Positions 7,372-14,016 of a DNA stretch of 14,016 bases are shown here, piece by piece. The notes beneath the pieces are model-generated. The model was not told the origin of the DNA and searched no databases. It was given only the letters and a program-made list of their open reading frames with translations. Position numbers and translations under genes: made by a program. The DNA lies in NCBI GenBank assembly GCA_027010905.1, contig JALVBA010000029.1:1-14016 (forward strand), read 5' to 3'. Each line of letters opens with the position of its first letter. Position 1 is the first letter of the stretch. This DNA is from Marinilabiliaceae bacterium (lineage in GTDB: Bacteria > Bacteroidota > Bacteroidia > Bacteroidales > Marinilabiliaceae).

Positions 7372-7899
7372 ATGAAAAAGCACAATGGAATGCGGCCACA
7401 TGATATGGTAGTATTATTAAAAATAGCGGCTAAAAAAGACATACTATGGTTAATGAAAGACCTATCTGTTGGGTTGGGTATTAGCGCAAGCGAAATTAGC
7501 GAAAGCTTAAACCGTTCGGCTATTGCAGGTTTAATTGCAAAAGATAAAAAACGCTTAATGAAACTCGCTATTCTCGATTTTTTAGAACATGGCTTACGTT
7601 ATGTATATCCACAAATGCCCGGTGTAGTAGTGAGAGGAGTGCCTACTGCACACGCAGCAGAACCATTGGCTAGTGAAATTGTAAGCGAACACCCGTATGT
7701 ATGGCCTTTTGGAGAGGGTGCAGTTAGAGGAGAATCAATTGAGCCTTTACACCCTAAAGTTCCTGAAGCTTACTTAAAAGATGCTGCTTTTTATGAATAC
7801 ATGGCGTTGTGTGATGCCCTTCGTGTTGGAAGAGCCAGAGAAAAAAATATGGCGATCAAAGAACTTAAAAAACGATTATGCAAACTAATCCCAAGCTAA
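7372..7899 (+). CDS. Winged-helix/MarR-like putative DNA-binding protein of an uncharacterised family
   Basis: A 175-residue soluble protein. Seen: residues about 9-60 form a likely helix-turn-helix (MRPHDMVVLLKIAAKK..., then MKDLSVGLGISASEISESLNRSAIAGLI at 28-54), much like MarR or winged-helix units. Next come a helix-rich LMKLAILDFLEHGLRYVYP, then a conserved-looking segment PGVVVRGVPTAHAAEPL (83-99) with YVWPFGEGAVRG (109-120) and IEPLHPKVPE (123-132), and a basic C-terminal helix DALRVGRAREKNMAIKELKKR. I recall similar proteins in many bacteria beside AbiEii-like nucleotidyltransferases, but am not certain; no such partner follows here. The reading frame extends upstream to TTG 7327 inside the palindrome, but ATG 7372 gives a natural N-terminus. 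It may bind the palindrome at 7310-7335 and regulate itself (inference). Frequent AGC/GCG codons (ISASEISESL region) differ somewhat from neighbours, hinting at transfer. Confidence 0.72.
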   Translation: MKKHNGMRPHDMVVLLKIAAKKDILWLMKDLSVGLGISASEISESLNRSAIAGLIAKDKKRLMKLAILDFLEHGLRYVYPQMPGVVVRGVPTAHAAEPLASEIVSEHPYVWPFGEGAVRGESIEPLHPKVPEAYLKDAAFYEYMALCDALRVGRAREKNMAIKELKKRLCKLIPS

Positions 7900-7901
7900 C
7901 T

Positions 7902-7952
7902 ATGGAGCACAATGGGTGTATAAATCTTCAGATAAAAATCAATAAGGATTAA
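7902..7952 (+). other. Very short ORF after the winged-helix gene, possible truncated partner start
   Basis: An ATG two bases after the winged-helix stop opens a 16-codon frame (MEHNGCINLQIKINKD) that ends at TAA 7950-7952, 18 bp before the convergent secreted-protein gene. The spacing is what one expects of a second gene in an operon, but the frame is too short to be a known protein. It may be the stub of a lost partner, or chance. Confidence 0.15.
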
Positions 7953-7970
7953 CTCCAAATACTTCTACCG

Positions 7971-9284
7971 TTACTTTCCTCGTATCAGGGTAATTGTGCC
8001 GTGCAATTTATACCTCTCCTCTTCTTGAAATCCTTCGGCTTCAATCACGTAAAAATATACTCCGGGACCGGCCTCTCCTTTACCTATACGACCATCCCAA
8101 CCTTGTGCCGGATTATTTGATGAGAAGACCTTTCTTCCCCAGCGACTAAATATTGTGATATTGTACTTCTTAATTGAGCGGTATGCCACCCTAAACTCGT
8201 CATTCACCCCGTCGTCGTTTGGTGTGAACACGTTTGGGACCTGCAAGTCGGATTCAAAAACAATAATCTCCTGTGGCTCCGATGTATCCTCACAGCCGCT
8301 AATCTCATTAATCAGGTGAAGAATATTTTTGTATGTACCTGCCACCTGATATGTGTGAAGAGGATCTGCCTCAAAGGCTCTTCCATCTTCTCCAAAGGTC
8401 CATTCGTACGCAAGGTTATTCCCTTTTGCCTCATCGCTACTGAACCTTACAACCAGAGGCGCCGAGCGCTTCTTTGTAGTGTCCATCTCATTCTCTATCC
8501 CTCTGCCTTCGGGCGTCTGCTCAAATATGGCCTTTACTGCAAGGGCAATGTAATGCATGTTGGCTGTTTCCGACATCCCGAATTTTGCACCTACAGATAC
8601 TGTGAAGTTGGTATCTTCAACCGGTGCTTTAATATTTATCTGTTGTTCCGTTTCGCCCGAAATCGGATTATCCTCGTCAGGGCTCTCGGGCTCGGATGTC
8701 CAGGAGTAGGTTAATCCGTAGTCTACAGGAACAGCTACCCCATTTCCCGGGTCGTAATAGTTTAAATCTTTGGTGGTGTTGTTTGCAGTCAGTTGCAGTT
8801 TAAAGCAACTTTCAGAGAGCATCTCAATCTCAACGGAGTTTATCTCAGGTTGGAAAGTCCAGCAGATGTAGGTCAAAACTGTACCGTTACCATCATCAGC
8901 AGTAACCCGGTATCCCGTCTCTGCCAGTCCGGAAATTGAGGATGAGATGCCTGTCTCTGTACTCAGGTGAATATCGAAACTATTACTGGCCTGATTGTAA
9001 CGATACCAGTTAAATGTGTATGTAGCATAATCCGGAATTGAGATATTGAGAGTTGCATCACCAATTGCACTGTAATAATATATGATGTCGTTAGTTGTTC
9101 CCGACGGATAGTTTGTAGGTTCAGAATAGATTGCCTCAGGGGATGTAATCTGAGACCACAGTCCAACAGGGACAGAGAATAGAAAAACAATAGCAACTAT
9201 TTGATTTAACGTAACAGCACCCCGCAAAGAGGTTAAGAGGTTAACTGTTGATATTCTATTTTCTTTTATCATTGTTTGTTGCAT
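7971..9284 (-). CDS. Secreted protein with PKD-like domain and T9SS type B (gliding motility-associated, CHU_C) C-terminal sorting domain
   Basis: A 437-residue exported protein. Seen: a long basic N-terminus, then the hydrophobic signal segment LNQIVAIVFLFSVPVGLWSQ (about 25-44) with likely cleavage near SQ. There follow beta-rich, Ig-like segments with no catalytic motif, a PKD-like unit (about 270-345: APLVVRFSS..., AYEWTFGEDG, HTYQVAGTYK), and the sorting domain (about 349-437): VPNVFTPNDDGVNDEF, IFSRWGRKVFSS, GWDGRIGKG, GPGVYFYVIEA, and terminal HGTITLIRGK. That domain directs export across the outer membrane by the type IX system and is usually removed or attached to a surface glycolipid. 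ATG 9284 was chosen over TTG 9293; ATG 9272 is also possible. Probable adhesin or structural surface protein; no T9SS machinery genes are nearby. It is convergent with the winged-helix gene. Confidence 0.92.
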   Translation of the reverse strand: MQQTMIKENRISTVNLLTSLRGAVTLNQIVAIVFLFSVPVGLWSQITSPEAIYSEPTNYPSGTTNDIIYYYSAIGDATLNISIPDYATYTFNWYRYNQASNSFDIHLSTETGISSSISGLAETGYRVTADDGNGTVLTYICWTFQPEINSVEIEMLSESCFKLQLTANNTTKDLNYYDPGNGVAVPVDYGLTYSWTSEPESPDEDNPISGETEQQINIKAPVEDTNFTVSVGAKFGMSETANMHYIALAVKAIFEQTPEGRGIENEMDTTKKRSAPLVVRFSSDEAKGNNLAYEWTFGEDGRAFEADPLHTYQVAGTYKNILHLINEISGCEDTSEPQEIIVFESDLQVPNVFTPNDDGVNDEFRVAYRSIKKYNITIFSRWGRKVFSSNNPAQGWDGRIGKGEAGPGVYFYVIEAEGFQEEERYKLHGTITLIRGK

Positions 9285-9392
9285 TAAACCCAAAGAATAA
9301 TTTCCGTTTAAGTATCCGTTTCAATTCTCAAAATTAAAACATTTCTTTGGTATCTTCTAATTTTAATAGACCGTTTTTATCCCGACACAAAT

Positions 9393-9409
9393 TATCTTTG
9401 TTACTTTTG
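9393..9409 (+). promoter_or_regulatory. Tandem -7-like boxes for the helicase gene
   Basis: TATCTTTG (9393-9400) and TACTTTTG (9402-9409) both match TAnnTTTG, and the GTG start follows at 9433. The second lies inside a small inverted repeat GTTAC-TTTT-GTAAC (9400-9413). No clear TTTG -33 box is seen at 19-21 bp from either, so which box is used is open. Confidence 0.45.
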
Positions 9410-9432
9410 TAACGATAAAAACTGAAGATATT

Positions 9433-11727
9433 GTGCAAGACTACCTTGAAGGATTAAATCCGGCTCAGCGGGAAGCGGTTATAAATACCGAAGGTCCGGC
9501 TCTTGTTATTGCGGGTGCCGGCTCCGGTAAAACGCGTGTACTAACAATGCGAATAGCTCACCTCCTAAGTAAAAATGTGGCTCCTTTTCGTATTCTTTCG
9601 CTCACCTTTACCAACAAGGCAGCCCGTGAAATGAAAAACCGTATCGCTGCAATTGTTGGTGAACGAACAGCCAACTATTTATGGATGGGAACTTTTCACT
9701 CCATCTTTATGCGCATTCTTCGTATTGAAGCTAAAAAGCTGGGATACCCCTCTTCATTCACTATTTACGACACGCAGGATTCAAAGAATCTGATAAAATC
9801 TATCGTGAAAAAGATGAAGCTTGACAGTAAAATCTATAAACCCGGTGAGGTCTACTCCAGAATATCATCAGCAAAAAACAGCCTTGTTGTACCTAAAGCC
9901 TACGCAAACGATAAAGAGAGAATGGAGTTAGACCGATTCTCTCGTAAGCCCCGGATACATGAAATTTACTCACGGTATGTGAGTGAGTGCTACAAAAATG
10001 GAGTGATGGATTTTGACGACCTTTTGCTCAACACAAATATTCTTTTCCGTAGCCACCCTGATGTGCTTCAGAAGTATAAAAAACAGTTCGACTACATTCT
10101 GGTGGATGAGTATCAGGATACCAACCTATCACAATATCTTATTGTAAAAAAGCTGGGCGAACAGCATAAAAATGTGTGTGTAGTGGGTGACGATGCACAA
10201 AGTATCTACAGTTTTAGGGGAGCAAAGATTGAGAATATCCTCAATTTCAGAAATGATTACAACGGATACAGGCTTTTTAAGTTGGAGCAAAACTATCGCT
10301 CCACCCAAAATATTGTAAATGCAGCAAACAGCATCATCCATAAAAACAGCAACCAGATAAAAAAAACTGTTTTCTCTGAAAAGCCTGAAGGTAACAGGAT
10401 AAAGGTCTTTAATGCCTATTCGGATATGGAGGAGGGACTTATTGTTGCGAAAGATATTTTTGAAACCCGCATGCGGGAGCAAGCCAGCTTTAGTGATTTT
10501 GCGCTACTTTATCGTTTGAATGTGCAGTCGAGAATTATGGAGGATGCCCTGCGTAAGAAGAACCTGCCATATAAAATTTATGGAGGAACCTCATTCTACC
10601 AACGTAAGGAGGTTAAGGATATGTTGGCCTACTTTAGGTTGGTTGTGAATCCCAACGACGAAGAGGCTCTGAAACGAATCATCAACTATCCTGTCCGGGG
10701 AATTGGGAAAACTACAATGGAGAAGGTTGAGTCTTTTGCAAACAGTGTTAATCAGCCAATATGGAGTGTGCTGATTAATCCTGCCATAACAAATATCGGA
10801 CTTAATGCCGGTACCTTGAAGAAGTTGAGAACATTTTCTGATATGATTCAACAGTTCATGCAAATGGTGAATAGTCTTCCGGCCTACGATGCGGCTGTTG
10901 AGATAGCAAACGGTAGTGGCATGAGAAGGCTTTTCCAGACCGACACATCAATTGAGGGGCAGGGGCGAATGGAGAATGCCGAGGAGTTGCTTAATGGAAT
11001 TCAGGAGTTTACAGAATCTAAAAAGGAGGAGGGTGAGGACAATAGCTTAGCCGACTTCCTTGAGGGGGTATCGCTACTTACCGATCAGGATACCGATAAA
11101 GAGGAAGATAAAAACAAAATTACACTGATGACTGTTCATGCAGCCAAGGGGCTGGAGTTTAAATATGTTTATATTGTTGGTGTTGAGGAGGGGATGTTTC
11201 CGTCGTCGATGGCTATTGAATCAACCAAAGGCCTTGAGGAGGAGCGACGGCTGTTTTATGTTGCCCTTACCAGAGCCGAAGAGCAGGTGACAATATCATT
11301 TGCCAAGTCGAGACTAAAATACGGGGAGCTCTCATTTGCCAAGCCGAGCCGTTTTGTTGGTGAGATTGACCAGAAATACCTTGAGCTTACGGGTGACAAT
11401 ATCCTTCCGGCATCCGGTCGTAAAAAAAGTTCACAAAGGCTAAACTCCTTTCAGTCGAGGAACATACAGGCAGGGGAAACGCAAAGGCCGGCGTTTAACT
11501 ATAAAAAGACCAAACGTACAGATGAGCCAAAGGTATCGTTTAACTACTCAGGAAGTTCTTCATCCAATATAAAGGAGGGAATGGAGGTTTTACACGAACG
11601 ATTTGGGAAAGGAAAGGTTATAAATGTGTCGGGGGAATTGCCAAATACCAAGGCTACAGTATTTTTTGAGAATGCAGGACAGAAACAATTACTCCTTAAA
11701 TTTGCCAAACTTAAAATTTTAAATTAG
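9433..11727 (+). CDS. uvrD: ATP-dependent DNA helicase UvrD/PcrA (superfamily 1A)
   Basis: A 764-residue 3'-to-5' helicase used in nucleotide-excision and mismatch repair and in clearing replication or recombination intermediates. Seen in order: Q-motif LNPAQREAV (8-16), Walker A GAGSGKT (28-34), motif Ia LTFTNKAAREMK (57-68), MGTFHSIF, Walker B with Asp225-Glu226 in ILVDEYQDT, motif III GDDAQSIYSFRGA from 252, motif IV LEQNYRST, motif V MTVHAAKGLEF, and motif VI LFYVALTRAEEQ with Arg614 as arginine finger. A low-complexity, basic linker leads to a C-terminal Tudor-like domain (about 715-762, MEVLHERFGKGKVINV...), as in PcrA/UvrD, where it contacts RNA polymerase. The start is GTG 9433; no ATG near the Q-motif exists. 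Monocistronic, followed by a strong terminator. UvrD and PcrA cannot be told apart by sequence alone in this phylum. Confidence 0.97.
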   Translation: MQDYLEGLNPAQREAVINTEGPALVIAGAGSGKTRVLTMRIAHLLSKNVAPFRILSLTFTNKAAREMKNRIAAIVGERTANYLWMGTFHSIFMRILRIEAKKLGYPSSFTIYDTQDSKNLIKSIVKKMKLDSKIYKPGEVYSRISSAKNSLVVPKAYANDKERMELDRFSRKPRIHEIYSRYVSECYKNGVMDFDDLLLNTNILFRSHPDVLQKYKKQFDYILVDEYQDTNLSQYLIVKKLGEQHKNVCVVGDDAQSIYSFRGAKIENILNFRNDYNGYRLFKLEQNYRSTQNIVNAANSIIHKNSNQIKKTVFSEKPEGNRIKVFNAYSDMEEGLIVAKDIFETRMREQASFSDFALLYRLNVQSRIMEDALRKKNLPYKIYGGTSFYQRKEVKDMLAYFRLVVNPNDEEALKRIINYPVRGIGKTTMEKVESFANSVNQPIWSVLINPAITNIGLNAGTLKKLRTFSDMIQQFMQMVNSLPAYDAAVEIANGSGMRRLFQTDTSIEGQGRMENAEELLNGIQEFTESKKEEGEDNSLADFLEGVSLLTDQDTDKEEDKNKITLMTVHAAKGLEFKYVYIVGVEEGMFPSSMAIESTKGLEEERRLFYVALTRAEEQVTISFAKSRLKYGELSFAKPSRFVGEIDQKYLELTGDNILPASGRKKSSQRLNSFQSRNIQAGETQRPAFNYKKTKRTDEPKVSFNYSGSSSSNIKEGMEVLHERFGKGKVINVSGELPNTKATVFFENAGQKQLLLKFAKLKILN

Positions 11728-11739
11728 TTTTGTCACCTG

Positions 11740-11775
11740 TGAAAAACATCTCTGTTTTTCATTTTTATTTTATTA
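11740..11775 (+). terminator. Rho-independent terminator after the helicase gene
   Basis: Stem TGAAAAACA (11740-11748), loop TCTC, and exact complement TGTTTTTCA (11753-11761), followed by a T-rich run TTTTTATTTTATT. It begins 12 bp after the helicase stop. The stem is AU-rich, but the 9 paired bases and the U tract fit a terminator well. Confidence 0.75.
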
Positions 11776-11835
11776 TGAACTTTCAAAAGCCTTACCGCTT
11801 TACCTTGGTTACAACTTAAAAGCAGAAACAGATTA

Positions 11836-11852
11836 TAATCGACCTACGATTA
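11836..11852. repeat. Short inverted repeat in the leader of the DUF4290-murA pair
   Basis: TAATCG (11836-11841) and CGATTA (11847-11852) flank the 5-nt spacer ACCTA. It lies about 42 bp before the DUF4290 ATG in a 166-bp intergenic region and could be an operator half-site pair or a leader hairpin. No exact TAnnTTTG box was found in this gap. With only 6-bp arms, chance is possible. Confidence 0.3.
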
Positions 11853-11893
11853 AGCCGGACATTTGCCTAGCAAAAGGCTAACAATAAAAGACA

Positions 11894-12505
11894 ATGGATT
11901 ACAATTCGAATAGAAAGAAATTAGTTCTTCCTGAGTATGGCAGACATATTCAGAAAATGGTTAATCATGCATTAACCTTAGAGGATCGAGAAGAGAGAAA
12001 AAAGAGTGCTCAAACAATAATCTCCGTAATGGGTAATATGTTTCCACACCTGAGGGATGTTAGTGATTTCAAACATAAGCTGTGGGATCATCTGGCAATA
12101 ATGTCTGATTTTAAATTAGATATCGATTTTCCGTACGAGATACCCGTACGCGAGAACCTCTATACTCCTCCGAAAACTGTTCCCTATCGTGAGAATAAGA
12201 TACGTTTTCGTCACTATGGCGGGCTTGTGGACGAGCTAATTAAGAAAGCTATTGAGCTGGAGAGTGAGGATGAGAAGAAGCAACTGACAATGCTGATTGC
12301 TGCTCACATGAAGAAATCGTTGTTTCATTGGAACAGAGATAGTGTTACCGATGAGCGTATATTTAATGATATTAAAAAAATGTCGCAGGGAAAGCTGGAG
12401 GTGGAAGAGGGAGCTGTGATACCTGAGTACAGAGATAATTCTTACCGCGGAAAGAAAAAAAGAGACCAAAAGAAAAGGCCTAATCCCAAAAAAAGCATAT
12501 CTTAG
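11894..12505 (+). CDS. DUF4290 family protein
   Basis: A 203-residue soluble protein of a family I know only from Bacteroidota, of unknown function. Seen: an N-terminus MDYNSNRKKLVLPEYGRHIQ with the conserved 'LPEYGR.iq' motif (12-20), a mostly helical body (MVNHALTLEDREERKKSAQTII near 22-43), MGNMFPHLRDVSDFKHKLWDHLAIM (46-70), and YGGLVDELIKKAIELE near 108-123. There is also a strongly basic, probably disordered tail (KKKRDQKKRPNPKK, 187-200) that could bind nucleic acid or membrane. No signal peptide or membrane span is seen. It sits 24 bp before murA, the arrangement I recall in many Bacteroidota, so co-expression with peptidoglycan synthesis is likely. The function itself is not known to me. 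Confidence 0.88.
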   Translation: MDYNSNRKKLVLPEYGRHIQKMVNHALTLEDREERKKSAQTIISVMGNMFPHLRDVSDFKHKLWDHLAIMSDFKLDIDFPYEIPVRENLYTPPKTVPYRENKIRFRHYGGLVDELIKKAIELESEDEKKQLTMLIAAHMKKSLFHWNRDSVTDERIFNDIKKMSQGKLEVEEGAVIPEYRDNSYRGKKKRDQKKRPNPKKSIS

Positions 12506-12529
12506 GAAAAACCTTTTAGATTTTTCTTG

Positions 12530-13837
12530 ATGAGTAGTTTTGTTATTGAAGGAGGCCATAGGCTTCAGGGCGAAATAATTCCTCAGGGGGCTAAAAATGA
12601 AGCCCTTCAGGTGATATGTGCTACACTTCTTACTTCGGATGAAGTGGTATTAAAAAACATTCCGGATATTCTTGATGTGAATAACCTCATTGAACTCCTA
12701 ACTAAGATGGGAGTGGAGGTTAAGAAGTTGGCTAAAGAGGAGTACTCTTTTAAGGCCGGGAATATAGATATTGAATTTCTTCAAACTAAAGAGTTTAGCA
12801 AGAGAGCATCGTCTCTTCGTGGTTCTGTAATGATTATAGGGCCTCTGTTAGCTCGTTTCGGTAAAGCATACTTTCCCAAACCAGGAGGTGATAAGATTGG
12901 TCGCCGCCGGTTAGATACTCATTTTGTTGGATTTGAGACGCTCGGTGCACAGTTTAAGTACGATTCTAAAGATCTGTTCTATACGGTAAGAGCCGATAGC
13001 ATGAAAGGTACATACATGCTTCTGGATGAGGCCTCGGTTACCGGCACTTCCAATATTCTGATGGCTGCCGTTCTTACACCCGGGCAGACAACCATATACA
13101 ATGCTGCTTGTGAACCCTATGTTCAGCAACTCAGCAGAATGCTCATCTCCATGGGTGCAAAGATTGAAGGGGTGGGGTCAAACCTGCTTATTGTTAACGG
13201 TGTTTCGAGCCTTGCAGGCTGTACCCACACTATACTCCCCGACATGATTGAGGTGGGTAGTTTTATAGGTATGGCTGCCATGACAGGCTCTGAGATAACA
13301 ATTAAGGATGTAGGTATGGAGCATCTCGGAATTATCCCGCTCGCTTTTGAAAGGATGGGAATTAAGCTGACAAAAAGAGGTGATGATATTCATATTCCGG
13401 TGCATCAATGTTATGGGATAGAGACTTTCATAGACGGCTCAATTATGACTATTGCTGATGCCCCATGGCCCGGTTTAACCCCTGACCTATTGAGTGTATT
13501 CCTTGTTGTTGCCACACAGGCAAAAGGGAGTGTTCTTATCCACCAAAAGATGTTTGAGAGTCGTCTCTTCTTTGTTGATAAACTTATTGATATGGGAGCC
13601 CAAATAATTTTGTGCGACCCACACCGGGCAACAGTCATCGGACTAAACAGAGAGACAATGCTGAGAGGAACAACTATGACATCGCCTGATATCAGAGCAG
13701 GAGTAGCCCTGCTGATTGCTGCACTTTCGGCCAAAGGCACAAGCACTATTCATAACATTGAGCAGATTGATCGGGGCTATCAAAATATAGATACCAGACT
13801 CAATCTGCTTGGAGCCAATATACAAAGAGTAGATTAG
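12530..13837 (+). CDS. murA: UDP-N-acetylglucosamine 1-carboxyvinyltransferase (MurA), Asp-type active site
   Basis: Cytoplasmic enzyme of the first committed step of peptidoglycan synthesis: transfer of enolpyruvate from PEP to UDP-GlcNAc. At 435 residues with the inside-out alpha/beta EPSP-synthase fold it is of normal length. Seen: GAKNEAL with Lys22-Asn23 at the same numbers as E. coli, SSLRGS (94-99), the flexible loop KPGGDKIGRRRLD (117-129), ASVTGTSNILMAA, DMIEVGSFIGMAA, the catalytic Asp319 in GLTPDLLS, and the C-terminal SPDIRAGVALLIAAL and QIDRGYQNID. The loop has Asp121 where E. coli has Cys115, the residue that fosfomycin alkylates, so the enzyme is expected to be insensitive to the drug. 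ATG 12530 was chosen over TTG 12527 directly before it. It follows DUF4290 by 24 bp, probably as one operon. Confidence 0.97.
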   Translation: MSSFVIEGGHRLQGEIIPQGAKNEALQVICATLLTSDEVVLKNIPDILDVNNLIELLTKMGVEVKKLAKEEYSFKAGNIDIEFLQTKEFSKRASSLRGSVMIIGPLLARFGKAYFPKPGGDKIGRRRLDTHFVGFETLGAQFKYDSKDLFYTVRADSMKGTYMLLDEASVTGTSNILMAAVLTPGQTTIYNAACEPYVQQLSRMLISMGAKIEGVGSNLLIVNGVSSLAGCTHTILPDMIEVGSFIGMAAMTGSEITIKDVGMEHLGIIPLAFERMGIKLTKRGDDIHIPVHQCYGIETFIDGSIMTIADAPWPGLTPDLLSVFLVVATQAKGSVLIHQKMFESRLFFVDKLIDMGAQIILCDPHRATVIGLNRETMLRGTTMTSPDIRAGVALLIAALSAKGTSTIHNIEQIDRGYQNIDTRLNLLGANIQRVD

Positions 13838-13864
13838 ATTTCTATCCTATTCATTTTTTATAAA

Positions 13865-13914
13865 TGGGGCTATTTTCAGAAATACTTTTACCTTTCTATC
13901 GAAAATAAACCCCA
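13865..13914. repeat. Imperfect inverted repeat downstream of murA
   Basis: TGGGGCTATTTTC (13865-13877) and GAAAATAAACCCCA (13901-13914) pair as TGGGG and ATTTTC blocks around a 2- versus 3-base mismatch, with a 23-nt spacer. It has no T run on the plus strand, so it is not a standard terminator for murA. It may act as a hairpin that ends transcription from either side or be part of a leader. Confidence 0.35.
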
Positions 13915-13959
13915 CCCACAAATAGCACAGTGTGCCTCGAAGTAAGAGGATATAGTAAC

Positions 13960-13972
13960 GTTCTTTAACATG
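13960..13972 (+). promoter_or_regulatory. boxA-like antitermination element
   Basis: GTTCTTTAACATG differs by one base from the core of E. coli rrn boxA (GCTCTTTAACA), the NusB/NusE binding site placed ahead of rRNA genes. The GC-rich stretch that follows up to the window end contains a hairpin GGTGG-ACGAC-CCACC (13985-13999). This would fit the leader of an rRNA operon beginning past 14016, but no rRNA sequence is visible here. Confidence 0.35.
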
Positions 13973-14016
13973 TTTTCAATGAGATGGTGGACGACCCACC
14001 GGGAGCGGCTTACAGG

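Noticed and set aside
13888..14016. Minus-strand open frame of 42 codons reaching the right edge
   Set aside because: No recognisable motif, no start or context, and it covers the boxA-like and hairpin sequences; it is probably non-coding.
1..14016. CRISPR array, tRNA genes, insertion sequence or phage genes
   Set aside because: No regularly spaced direct repeats, no tRNA-like cloverleaf, and no transposase, integrase or phage structural gene could be found on either strand.

Overview
The window looks like a piece of chromosome from a member of the Bacteroidota, probably a Bacteroidales-like, AT-rich anaerobe. The evidence is a secreted protein with a gliding-motility/type IX secretion (T9SS type B) C-terminal domain, a DUF4290 gene directly upstream of murA, a MurA carrying the Asp form of the active-site loop, and several TAnnTTTG promoter boxes typical of the phylum. 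No genus is claimed.

Left part (1-3863, minus strand): a four-gene surface-polysaccharide operon. In transcription order it holds hldD (ADP-heptose epimerase), a GT2 glycosyltransferase, a LegB/GMD-like NAD-dependent 4,6-dehydratase and a DegT-family sugar aminotransferase that runs off the left edge. The genes are separated by 18 bp, a 4-bp ATGA overlap and 2 bp. Together they suggest the making of a nucleotide-linked amino-deoxy sugar and its transfer in an LPS context. A GT-B type glycosyltransferase (3964-4947, plus) is divergently transcribed, and the shared 100-bp gap has one TAnnTTTG box facing each way.

Middle part (4948-7970): a patchwork. First comes a decayed minus-strand relic (4948-5352) resembling the N-terminal domain of DUF4838/alpha-glucuronidase-like proteins, with four internal stops and a frameshift. 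Then come an intact gamma-glutamyltranspeptidase lipoprotein (5422-7125), a doubtful 51-codon ORF, a perfect 26-bp palindrome, and a lone winged-helix-like gene (7372-7899) of an uncharacterised family with no obvious partner gene.

Right part (7971-14016): a T9SS type B secreted protein on minus, a UvrD/PcrA helicase on plus with a clear terminator, and the DUF4290-murA pair. The last 179 bp hold no gene, but they contain an imperfect inverted repeat and a sequence close to rrn boxA. This hints that a stable-RNA operon may begin beyond the right edge.

Most of the window is ordinary chromosomal content. The points most worth a second look are the relic at 4948-5352, the palindrome plus orphan winged-helix gene at 7310-7952, the MurA Cys-to-Asp position, and the boxA-like element at the right end. 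I did not find convincing evidence of a complete new system.
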